Positions 1 to 5,084 are shown, numbered from the stretch's first letter. The stretch: DNA of 5,084 nt from JAQGMO01 sp050954505 (GCA_050954505.1 JBPBPY010000466.1:1-5084), one strand, 5' to 3'. A program made the numbers and translations. The notes: generated by a model not told the origin, from the sequence alone.

Positions 1-816
1 CAGGTAGCTTGCAGAGCCATGATGGGACAAGACCATGATTGGCAGCAAAACCATCAGCAAACCGAAAACGCGATACACCGAGGCAAAGCCGGCGTAGCGC
101 TGCTGGCTGAGCCGCTGCGGCAGGAAAAATGCCAGCAGTCCAGGCAGCAGGAAGTTTTCCGGATATTCGCCAAAGGACAGCCAGACCATGCCGCCCCAGG
201 AACCGGTGCAGGCACCGATGTAGGCAGCCGAAGACAGGATGCCTGCTGCCAGCAGCAGTTTGAGTTTGTTGTCATATGCCAGAAAAAAAGCCATGGCAGC
301 CAGCGGCAGCAGAACGTGCGGCGAGGCGCCGAGGTTGAAGATCGTCCCCAGCATGGTGAGGTTCAAGGCGAAGCAGGCAAAGGCAACCAGTGCTGCCAGC
401 TTGGTAAAATAGGCCATGCCGGCGCGTGAACCGAGCCAGATGGTCAGACTGAAGCTGCATAGCGAGGCGCCCATCAACACCAGGACCTGCACTGGCGTTT
501 CAAGCAAGCCCCAGAACTGCAGGAACAGGTAAAACACGCTGGCCGCCAATGCCAGGGCGCCGAGAAAGGAAATGGCGCGCATTGGCAGCGACAGCTGGCT
601 GGAATGTTCATTGCGATCGATGTCGAACTGCTGCGCCAGGCGATCAAGCAATTGCTGTTGATGCTGCGTGATGGCTTGCTGCTGCGCTGCACTCAAGGCA
701 AGTTCGCCAGCCAACACATTTTCCTGCTGCAGCCGCTGCAGCTCTTGCCGAAAGATGCGAATGGCGTCGGCACGTTGCTGCGCATCCTGGCGGGGGAGGG
801 CGGAAATCGCATTCAT
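1..816 (-). CDS. Polytopic membrane protein, DUF2157-like (partial, 3' end outside window)
   Basis: An open frame of 272 codons runs from an ATG at 814-816 to the window edge without a stop, so the C-terminus is missing. Residues 1-75 are hydrophilic and glutamine-rich (several QQ and QQQ runs around 29-64) and probably helical. From about residue 78 there are six or seven hydrophobic segments (roughly 80-103, 107-129, 136-160, 165-182, 186-203, 222-233, 248-265). A soluble helical N-terminus followed by many membrane helices resembles the DUF2157 family of inner-membrane proteins, whose function is unknown; this is family resemblance by eye. The start is uncertain. No clear Shine-Dalgarno sequence precedes 816, and the frame stays open upstream to an in-frame TAA at about 1041-1043, with another ATG at 859-861. 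I prefer 816 because it places the helical domain near the N-terminus. The gene is divergent from the nuclease gene. Confidence 0.72.
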   Translation of the reverse strand, partial: MNAISALPRQDAQQRADAIRIFRQELQRLQQENVLAGELALSAAQQQAITQHQQQLLDRLAQQFDIDRNEHSSQLSLPMRAISFLGALALAASVFYLFLQFWGLLETPVQVLVLMGASLCSFSLTIWLGSRAGMAYFTKLAALVAFACFALNLTMLGTIFNLGASPHVLLPLAAMAFFLAYDNKLKLLLAAGILSSAAYIGACTGSWGGMVWLSFGEYPENFLLPGLLAFFLPQRLSQQRYAGFASVYRVFGLLMVLLPIMVLSHHGSASYL

Positions 817-996
817 GGGTAGGTCGTGTGCTTGTGGCTGAGCAGACGCCGAGCATGCCATCCCATGCAGGAAAAGGGAATCGCTTCCTGAAGGAGTGTG
901 GCCTTGGTGCGACTGGCAAAAGCGGTTTGAATGCATCAAGCAGATGACGCTGGCGCAAACAGGGGCTCTTCCTGCGGCATGAATTTGTAACGCCGA

Positions 997-1025
997 TTGC
1001 ATTCGATCGCACTGCACTTCATACT
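997..1025 (+). promoter_or_regulatory. Probable sigma-70 promoter of the nuclease gene
   Basis: TTGCAT (997-1002) and CATACT (1020-1025) are separated by 17 bp. They match the -35 and -10 consensus at 3 of 6 and 4 of 6 positions. The -10 overlaps the left arm of the LexA box, so bound LexA would block polymerase. The predicted transcript start is near 1032, giving a leader of only about 20-25 nt before the ATG at 1055. An alternative -10, TATGTA at 1031-1036, lies inside the box but lacks a good -35. Confidence 0.45.
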
Positions 1026-1041
1026 GTTCTTATGTACAGTC
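1022..1041. promoter_or_regulatory. LexA (SOS) box
   Basis: The sequence reads TACTGT, eight bases (TCTTATGT), then ACAGTC. It has both invariant LexA half-sites, CTGT (1024-1027) and ACAG (1036-1039), with the exact 8-bp spacing of the E. coli-type operator, and matches the extended consensus TACTGT(AT)4ACAGTA at 15 of 20 positions. It ends 13 bp before the ATG of a DNA-repair nuclease gene and overlaps that gene's probable -10. The site fits the gene: E. coli cho, which encodes a related GIY-YIG nuclease, is also a LexA target. LexA binding itself is inferred. Confidence 0.85.
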
Positions 1042-1054
1042 ATTCGCCGTTGCC

Positions 1055-2455
1055 ATGCCCGCTCTGAAGTCCCCGCCCCGCAGCATGCCGCGCCTGGCAT
1101 TCGTCGATCTTGAAACCACCGGCGGCAATGCCACGGTCGATCGCATTACCGAGGTCGGCATCATTGAAGTCGATGAACAAGGCAACTGCCACGAGTGGAG
1201 CAGCCTGGTCAATCCGCAAGCCCCGATTCCTGATTTCATCCAGGGCTTGACCGGCATTACCAACGACATGGTGGCCGGCGCGCCGCTGTTTTCCGAATTG
1301 GCCGACGAAGTGCAGAGGCGGCTGGACGGTTGCATTTTCATTGCCCACAATGCCCGCTTCGATCATGGCTTCCTGAAAAACGAATTCAAGCGCACCGGCC
1401 ATGAGTTTCGCCCATCGGTGCTCTGCACAGTGCGGCTGTCACGCAAGCTGTTTCCCGGCTTCGGGCGCCATAACCTCGATGCCATCAGCGAGCGGCACAA
1501 GCTTGAAGTCACCGAGCGCCATCGTGCGCTGGGCGACGCGCGCCTGATCTGGCAGTTCTGGAACAAGCTGCTGGAGAGCCATCAACCTGAGCTGTTGATG
1601 GAAACCGTCAACCGTCTGTTGAGCCGCCCCAGCTTGCCATCGCGCCTGGAAGGGTTCCAGATCGAGACCCTGCCCACCAGCGCGGGGGTCTATCTGTTCT
1701 ATGGTGCGGCCGACGCGCCGCTGTATGTCGGCAAGGCCGTCAACCTGCGCCGCCGGGTGCTGTCGCATTTCAGTGGCGACCACGCGTCCGATCGTGAACT
1801 GGAATTGAGCCAGCAGATCGAACGCATCGAATGGCGCGAAACCAGTGGCGAGCTGGGCGCTTTGCTGCTTGAAGCAAGACTGGTGAAACAGCTGGCACCG
1901 GCATTCAATCGCCAGCTGCGTGAAAACGACACCATCTGCGCCTGGCGTCTGGTCAAGCGCCGGGGCCGCCTGCAAGTCATGCTGACCGATCTCGACGACC
2001 TGTTCTTTGGCTATGATGAACAGCTCATTGGTTTGTTCAGCAGCGTACGGAAGGCCAGGCAGGCGATCCGCTCGATTGCCGACGCCCATGCGCTGTGCTG
2101 GGTCATGCTGGGGTTGGAAAAGCAGAAAACACCCAAGCCATGTTTTGCTAGCCAGGTTGGCAAGTGCCTGGGCGTGTGTGCCGAGCGCGAGTCAGTCGAC
2201 GAGCACAACGCCCGGATGGAAGTTGCGCTGGCGGGCTTGCGCCTGCAGGCATGGCCCTACCAAGGCGCAATCGCCATCCGTGAAAATGAATCGCTGCATG
2301 TGCTCGACGGCTGGACTTTCGTCGGCCAGGCCGACTCGGAAGATCAAGCCCGCTTGCTGTTGCAGAAGGGGCGTGGACGCTTTGACCGTGACGTCTACAA
2401 GATCCTGCGCGCCTGGTTGCCGCGCATGAGCGCAGCGATCATTGAATTGCGCTGA
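1055..2455 (+). CDS. DnaQ-like 3'-5' exonuclease fused to UvrC/Cho-like GIY-YIG endonuclease
   Basis: This 466-residue protein has two nuclease modules. Residues 12-170 form a DEDDh exonuclease like the DNA polymerase III epsilon subunit: DLETTG (D18, E20), NARFD (D103) and HRALGD (H156, D161) supply all five catalytic residues. Residues about 206-290 form a GIY-YIG domain: GVY at 211-213, LYVGK at 223-227, NLRRRV at 230-235 and the probable metal-binding E273 in LLEARLVK, ending in PAFN. Residues 363-375 carry a C-x7-C-x3-C pattern (C363, C371, C375), as found after the GIY-YIG domain of UvrC and Cho. The UvrC C-terminal EndoV-like and HhH parts are absent, so it resembles Cho plus an exonuclease. 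Such fusions are known in actinobacteria and proteobacteria, often annotated only as exonucleases. The likely role is incision near DNA lesions in nucleotide excision repair, perhaps with end trimming. A LexA box precedes it. The start could instead be the ATG at 1085 (residue 11); neither has a Shine-Dalgarno sequence. Confidence 0.93.
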   Translation: MPALKSPPRSMPRLAFVDLETTGGNATVDRITEVGIIEVDEQGNCHEWSSLVNPQAPIPDFIQGLTGITNDMVAGAPLFSELADEVQRRLDGCIFIAHNARFDHGFLKNEFKRTGHEFRPSVLCTVRLSRKLFPGFGRHNLDAISERHKLEVTERHRALGDARLIWQFWNKLLESHQPELLMETVNRLLSRPSLPSRLEGFQIETLPTSAGVYLFYGAADAPLYVGKAVNLRRRVLSHFSGDHASDRELELSQQIERIEWRETSGELGALLLEARLVKQLAPAFNRQLRENDTICAWRLVKRRGRLQVMLTDLDDLFFGYDEQLIGLFSSVRKARQAIRSIADAHALCWVMLGLEKQKTPKPCFASQVGKCLGVCAERESVDEHNARMEVALAGLRLQAWPYQGAIAIRENESLHVLDGWTFVGQADSEDQARLLLQKGRGRFDRDVYKILRAWLPRMSAAIIELR

Positions 2456-2461
2456 ACGGCG

Positions 2462-3328
2462 TCAGAGCTCGGCGCGCGGTTTCCTGGTGCGTTTGTTTTG
2501 CAGCATGACCAGGCGCTCCATGTAGGCAATGTCCTTTTCTTCCAGCGAGAAGGCGGCATTGGCCCAGTCTTCGGTAATTTCCATGAGTTCGGCGCGTGGC
2601 GTTGGCTGGACGCGCCGGCGCGTGCGCAGCATGGCACGGATGCCATTGAGCTTGGGGCGTATCACATCGATGAATGTGCGGGTGGCCAGATAGGCGTCAC
2701 CCGGTTCGAAGACCTGGTCGACCAGGCCATGCTCGGCGTACCATTCGGCATTGTGCGATTCGCCGGTACTGATCAATTGTTCTGCCAGGCGGCTGTTGGC
2801 CTTGCGTGCAACAAGGGAGTAGGCGCCCATGCCCGGAAACAGGTTGAAGGCAATCTCCGGGAAACCCATTTTGGCATCTTTCTGCGCCAGCACATACTGA
2901 TGGGCCAGCGCAGCTTCAAAACCGCCACCCAGGGCAGTGCCTTCGACCATGGCAATGGAAATCGCTCCGGTGCCGAAACCGGTAACGGCTTCATACACGG
3001 CATCGATGCAGGCCCGTGCATAAGCCAGCAGCGGTTCGCGCTTGCCCGAGCGGATATGGGCGGCAAACAGTTCAAGGTCGCCGCCAACGTTGTAGATTTG
3101 CGGCACTGTCGAACCAGTGACCCAGAAATCGATCGGCAGGCCGGACTGCCGCGCTGCGCGACCGAGGATGGCAATGTCCTGCAACAGCGAGGCATTGAAA
3201 CAAGGACGTGGGTAAGCATGCAGCATCATCCAGAGGATGTTGCGGCCCTCTTCATAATACGGCGTGATTTGTGAAAGGGTACCGGCTTCGGTAAACAGGC
3301 GACAAGCTGGATGATTGTTCAGTTCCAT
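2462..3328 (-). CDS. rpfF: RpfF-like diffusible signal factor synthase (crotonase fold)
   Basis: This 288-residue protein has the enoyl-CoA hydratase/isomerase (crotonase) fold and matches RpfF in length (about 289 in Xanthomonas) and motifs: NVGGDLELF (80-88), EGTALGGGFEAAL (129-141), MGFPEIAFNLFPGMGAY (154-170) and a C-terminal ITEDW (251-255). The two catalytic glutamates of RpfF (E141 and E161 in Xanthomonas) correspond to E138 and E158, with the same 20-residue spacing. RpfF enzymes dehydrate 3-hydroxyacyl-ACP and release the free cis-2-unsaturated fatty acid, a cell-cell signal controlling biofilm, motility and virulence traits. Chain length cannot be read from sequence. No rpfR, rpfC or rpfG gene is visible beside it, unlike in Burkholderia or Xanthomonas. 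The gene converges on the nuclease gene with 6 bp between stops. The ATG at 3326-3328 lacks a clear Shine-Dalgarno sequence, but no other usual in-frame start codon lies upstream within about 100 nt. A generic enoyl-CoA hydratase is a less likely alternative. Confidence 0.88.
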   Translation of the reverse strand: MELNNHPACRLFTEAGTLSQITPYYEEGRNILWMMLHAYPRPCFNASLLQDIAILGRAARQSGLPIDFWVTGSTVPQIYNVGGDLELFAAHIRSGKREPLLAYARACIDAVYEAVTGFGTGAISIAMVEGTALGGGFEAALAHQYVLAQKDAKMGFPEIAFNLFPGMGAYSLVARKANSRLAEQLISTGESHNAEWYAEHGLVDQVFEPGDAYLATRTFIDVIRPKLNGIRAMLRTRRRVQPTPRAELMEITEDWANAAFSLEEKDIAYMERLVMLQNKRTRKPRAEL

Positions 3329-3435
3329 GTTTGAGGCGGCGTGAGTGCGACAGCATGACGCGGCCGATTTGTTGGAGTACCCACTGCTTGCCTTCCTTGA
3401 ATGTGTGAATGATTGTGCTTTGATTATTTATTAAA

Positions 3436-3463
3436 ATAATATGCAATATCACATTTGCAGCAA
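3436..3463 (-). promoter_or_regulatory. Probable sigma-70 promoter of rpfF
   Basis: Read on the minus strand, TTGCTG (3463-3458) and TATTAT (3441-3436) are separated by 16 bp and match the -35 and -10 consensus at 3 of 6 and 5 of 6 positions. They sit in the most AT-rich part of the window. The predicted start near 3429 gives an rpfF leader of about 100 nt. In such AT-rich sequence, chance -10 matches are common. Confidence 0.4.
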
Positions 3464-3504
3464 AAATTTTATAAGTAATAGTCACATGATTAGACACGTT
3501 TTTA

Positions 3505-3519
3505 AGTTGCCTAGCAACT
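3505..3519. promoter_or_regulatory. 15-bp perfect palindrome (possible operator) upstream of rpfF
   Basis: AGTTGC (3505-3510) and GCAACT (3514-3519) are perfect inverted arms around a 3-bp centre, CTA. The site lies about 42 bp upstream of the probable rpfF -35, a typical position for an activator. The arms are long for a chance match over so short a distance, but I do not recognise the site as that of a named regulator. Confidence 0.35.
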
Positions 3520-3663
3520 ATGAAATTTTCAAACCATTGTGTTGTCAAAAAGATTAATGTGCGACCTGTTCTGGACGCCAAAACATTTTTTTTGAGATGT
3601 CTCAAGTAGTGTGTACCGCTTGCCGTTAGACTATCGCTGCTGCATTAATCTATGACAGGTTGA

Positions 3664-3694
3664 AGTAGCCTTTAGTACTTGTGAAAGTGCTACT
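3664..3694. repeat. Bulged inverted repeat / hairpin
   Basis: AGTAGC-CTTT (3664-3673) pairs with AAAG-T-GCTACT (3684-3694), giving a 10-bp stem with one bulged T at 3688 and a 10-nt loop. No T-run follows on either strand, so it is not an ordinary terminator. It could be a protein-binding site or part of an untranslated RNA; nothing decides between these. Confidence 0.4.
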
Positions 3695-3807
3695 ACCGGG
3701 GCTGGCGGTCGGGAAATATACCAGCACCAAATATCAAATTGCCGCTGCAATGGCGCATCGCTTGATGTCGGATTGATTTCATATCCGGCAGTCTGTGTCA
3801 CTTCGGA

Positions 3808-3851
3808 TGACTCCCGTTTGACTCCCGTTTGACTTCCGCTTGACAGTCGTT
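3808..3851. repeat. Four tandem 11-bp direct repeats
   Basis: The units are TGACTCCCGTT (3808-3818), TGACTCCCGTT (3819-3829), TGACTTCCGCT (3830-3840) and TGACAGTCGTT (3841-3851). The first two are identical, the third differs at two positions and the fourth at three. A period of 11 bp is about one helical turn, the arrangement used by OmpR/PhoB-type response regulators; read on the minus strand each unit contains a GTCA core. Eleven is not a multiple of three, which argues against a coding repeat. Replication slippage is an alternative origin. Confidence 0.75.
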
Positions 3852-4098
3852 CGAGCTGTCTTTCCTGATTCAAAACGCTGCCTGCGTTCCGCGTGCAGCT
3901 GGCCGCCGATTGCCCTGGATGGCGCAGCGCCGGCCAGGCCCGGTCTGCCATATCCCGATCTGGTATCACCAGAGCCACTTCAGCCAATTCACATTCAATC
4001 TGGAATTGACCACCCAAGCCACGCATCGCTGGCGAACTTCTGTTTTTACGAAGTAGCAATTCCCTATTCCAAAGCCGTTTTGAGGTTGCACAAAAGTA

Positions 4099-4139
4099 TT
4101 GTCGGTTTTGAATCTGGGTAATATTTTGCCAAGTATAAA
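4099..4139 (+). promoter_or_regulatory. Candidate promoter region of the DUF3455 gene
   Basis: TTGTCG (4099-4104) and TATTTT (4122-4127) with a 17-bp spacer match the sigma-70 consensus at 4 of 6 positions each. A better -10, TATAAA (4134-4139), lies just downstream but has only TTGAAT (4108-4113) at an overlong 20-bp spacing. Either choice gives a leader of about 100 nt before the ATG at 4250. The assignment is tentative. Confidence 0.3.
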
Positions 4140-4236
4140 GATGCAGGACTTGCTTGCGGTGTTGCCGATTTCAGGAATCAAGGCCGCGAGTCTTGCCAAT
4201 GTCGTGCCATGCATGTGGCCGATCCCACCATCACAC

Positions 4237-4243
4237 AAGGAGA
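4237..4243 (+). promoter_or_regulatory. Ribosome binding site fixing the lipoprotein start
   Basis: AAGGAGA lies 6 nt before the ATG at 4250, an almost ideal Shine-Dalgarno sequence. It selects 4250 over the longer open frame that begins at 4154 and has no such site. It is the only strong ribosome binding site in the window. Confidence 0.9.
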
Positions 4244-4249
4244 ATCAAT

Positions 4250-4807
4250 ATGACGCCATTCAAACTGACAAGCATCGTTCTAACCGTCAGCACTGCAGGA
4301 TTGCTGGCAGCGTGTGGCTCGATGGCACCGATGGCGCCGACTTTTTCGCAAGCCAGTCTGCCAGCCACGGTCCAGGTCCCGAGTGGCAACAAGGTGGCAA
4401 TGGAAACCCAGGCAGAAGGCAAGATCCTCTATGAATGCCGCGCCAAGGCGACGGCGGCAGGGCAATTCGAGTGGGCATTCGTCGGCCCCGATGCCCGGCT
4501 GATGAGCCGCAACGGCATGTCGGCCGGCAAATACTACGGGCCGCCAGCCACTTGGGAAAGCAACGACGGTTCGAAAGTGACGGCAGTGCAGGTCGCGGTC
4601 GCGCCGGGCACGCCTGGTGCAATTCCACTCCAATTGGTCAAAGGTAACCCAGCTGTTGGCGCTGGTGGCATGCAGGGTGTGACCTATATCCAGCGAGTCA
4701 ACACCAAGGGTGGCATTGCACCGGCAACCCCATGCGTTGCTGGCAAAGTCGGGGAAAAGCAGATGGTGCCTTACACCGCCGACTATATCTTCTACAAGGC
4801 TGCATAG
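4250..4807 (+). CDS. DUF3455 family lipoprotein
   Basis: This 185-residue protein begins with a lipoprotein signal peptide: K5, a hydrophobic stretch at 6-19 and the lipobox LAAC with C22 as the lipidated cysteine. Glycine at +2 (no Asp) suggests sorting to the outer membrane. The mature part carries the marks of DUF3455: ILYECRA (59-65), FEWAFVGPDARL (73-84), ATWESNDGSKV (100-110), IPLQLVKG (125-132), GVTYIQRVNTKGG (143-155) and a C-terminal VPYTADYIFYKA. C63 and C162 could form a disulfide in the periplasm. The usual family form GxHYxGPTW appears here as GKYYGPPATW, with the His replaced. The function of DUF3455 is not known to me. The gene stands alone, with a strong ribosome binding site and a long upstream region; the next gene on the plus strand is outside the window. 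Confidence 0.92.
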   Translation: MTPFKLTSIVLTVSTAGLLAACGSMAPMAPTFSQASLPATVQVPSGNKVAMETQAEGKILYECRAKATAAGQFEWAFVGPDARLMSRNGMSAGKYYGPPATWESNDGSKVTAVQVAVAPGTPGAIPLQLVKGNPAVGAGGMQGVTYIQRVNTKGGIAPATPCVAGKVGEKQMVPYTADYIFYKAA

Positions 4808-4830
4808 GACGGTGGCAGCGCACTTCGGTT

Positions 4831-4874
4831 ATTGAATCCTGCACTGGCAGCCGATCTGCCGGCCGTCATTCAAT
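4831..4874. repeat. Inverted repeat after the lipoprotein gene
   Basis: ATTGAAT (4831-4837) and ATTCAAT (4868-4874) are perfect inverted copies. Between them GGCAG (4846-4850) and CTGCC (4856-4860) can form an inner stem. There is no T-run, so this may be a structured 3' untranslated region or chance. Confidence 0.3.
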
Positions 4875-4877
4875 CCA

Positions 4878-4905
4878 GCGCGCAGACCGGCAGCGGCCTG
4901 CGCGC
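4878..4905 (+). terminator. Strong GC-rich hairpin, possible transcript end of the lipoprotein gene
   Basis: GCGCGCAG (4878-4885) pairs perfectly with CTGCGCGC (4898-4905). Inside, after one A/C mismatch, CCG (4887-4889) pairs with CGG (4894-4896) around a GCAG loop, giving 11 pairs in all. It begins 71 nt after the lipoprotein stop codon. The following sequence has no U-tract, so it is not a standard intrinsic terminator; it may protect an mRNA 3' end or assist Rho-dependent termination. Confidence 0.4.
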
Positions 4906-4964
4906 CATACATCGGTATCCTTGGCTTGTCGGCATGAAGGCAGCACAGATTTGCTTGTCGATCA

Positions 4965-4982
4965 AGACAGTGTCTCTTTTTT
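4965..4982 (+). terminator. Weak intrinsic terminator candidate
   Basis: AGAC-AGT-GTCT (4965-4975) is a short stem of only 4 bp, followed after one base by six T residues (4977-4982). The T-run is right for an intrinsic terminator but the stem is too short to be convincing on its own. Confidence 0.22.
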
Positions 4983-5024
4983 GTCAGTCTGAAACACTCG
5001 CTCCGTGATGCGATAACTTCTCAT

Positions 5025-5053
5025 TTGTTGAAGGGGCATCTGATCGATATAAT
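5025..5053 (+). promoter_or_regulatory. Promoter for a gene beyond the window
   Basis: A perfect -10, TATAAT (5048-5053), lies 17 bp after TTGTTG (5025-5030), which matches the -35 consensus at 3 of 6 positions. The expected start is near 5060. No start codon with a ribosome binding site is evident in the last 30 bases, so the gene it serves, protein or RNA, cannot be named. Confidence 0.55.
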
Positions 5054-5084
5054 GACCAGAATGCCAATACCGCTCACCTTTACG

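Larger units (their letters stand above)
817..1054. other. Divergent intergenic region
   Basis: These 238 bp separate the membrane protein start from the nuclease start. The right end holds the LexA box and a promoter for the nuclease gene, annotated separately. I see no convincing promoter for the minus-strand gene. The minus-strand frame of the membrane protein stays open through most of this stretch, so part of it could be coding if that gene starts further upstream. Confidence 0.6.
3329..4249. other. Gene-poor intergenic region of about 920 bp
   Basis: No frame here gives a recognisable or convincing protein. The left part (about 3411-3600) is strongly AT-rich, near 30% G+C by hand count and about 17% in 3421-3480, and contains the probable rpfF promoter and a palindrome. 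The middle holds a bulged hairpin and a tandem 11-bp repeat. The right part (about 4090-4249) leads into the lipoprotein gene. The open frames at 3631-4059 (minus) and 3840-4121 (plus) overlap each other, resemble no family I know, and lack good ribosome binding sites. Confidence 0.65.

Noticed and set aside
19..429. Plus-strand open frame opposite the membrane protein gene
   Set aside because: It is the antisense shadow of the hydrophobic minus-strand gene: rich in Gln, Arg and Gly with no domain.
2429..2453. AGCGCA/TGCGCT inverted repeat at the end of the nuclease gene as a terminator
   Set aside because: It is inside the coding region, has a 13-nt loop and only 6 pairs, and no T-run follows.
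3443..3460. A possible CRP site (TGTGA half-site on the minus strand) in the rpfF promoter
   Set aside because: Only one half-site is present; the expected TCACA partner at 6-bp spacing is missing.
3252..3605. A 117-codon minus-strand frame overlapping the rpfF start
   Set aside because: It spans the AT-rich promoter island and runs about 77 bp into rpfF in another frame; its composition follows the local base content and shows no domain.
3631..4059. A 142-codon open frame on the minus strand in the gene-poor region
   Set aside because: No recognisable family, low-complexity Ser/Arg-rich composition, no ribosome binding site seen, and it runs through the 11-bp tandem repeat, which rotates the frame.
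3840..4121. A 93-codon open frame on the plus strand
   Set aside because: It starts inside the tandem repeat, has no Shine-Dalgarno sequence and no familiar motif, and overlaps the minus-strand frame above.
4154..4249. A longer N-terminus for the DUF3455 protein starting at 4154
   Set aside because: It would place 32 residues before a textbook signal peptide and lipobox, and the strong AAGGAGA at 4237-4243 selects the ATG at 4250.
1..5084. Search for CRISPR arrays, insertion sequences, integrase or attachment sites
   Set aside because: No regularly spaced repeats, transposase motifs or terminal inverted repeats with target duplications could be seen; the only tandem repeat has no spacers.

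Overview
The window looks like a chromosomal segment of a Gram-negative betaproteobacterium, probably Burkholderiales and perhaps the Oxalobacteraceae. This placement is inference. It rests on a fairly GC-rich coding composition, a CTGT-N8-ACAG LexA box, an exonuclease/GIY-YIG fusion protein, an RpfF-type signal synthase and a DUF3455 lipoprotein. No mobile element, CRISPR array, tRNA or rRNA gene is visible.

Layout. (1) Positions 1-816, minus strand: the N-terminal 272 codons of a polytopic membrane protein resembling the DUF2157 family; its 3' end lies outside the window. (2) 817-1054: a divergent intergenic region carrying a good LexA (SOS) box at 1022-1041. (3) 1055-2455, plus strand: a 466-residue nuclease joining a DnaQ-like DEDDh exonuclease to a UvrC/Cho-like GIY-YIG endonuclease half. 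(4) 2462-3328, minus strand: an RpfF-like enoyl-CoA hydratase-fold protein, the likely synthase of a diffusible signal factor (a cis-2-unsaturated fatty acid). It converges on the nuclease gene with only 6 bp between the stop codons. (5) 3329-4249: about 920 bp without a convincing gene. It holds an AT-rich island (about 3411-3600) with the probable rpfF promoter and a 15-bp palindrome, a bulged hairpin at 3664-3694, and four tandem 11-bp repeats at 3808-3851. (6) 4250-4807, plus strand: a 185-residue DUF3455 lipoprotein with a strong ribosome binding site and a clear lipobox. (7) 4808-5084: non-coding, with a GC-rich hairpin and, near the window edge, a promoter-like sequence with a consensus -10 that would serve a gene outside the window.

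The genes do not form an operon; each appears to be its own transcription unit. The two best biological stories are an SOS-controlled repair nuclease, supported by operator, promoter overlap and domain content together, and a cell-cell signal synthase with no sensor gene beside it in the visible sequence. Three of the four genes (membrane protein, nuclease and rpfF) lack an obvious Shine-Dalgarno sequence at the chosen start, so their exact N-termini are less certain than their identities.
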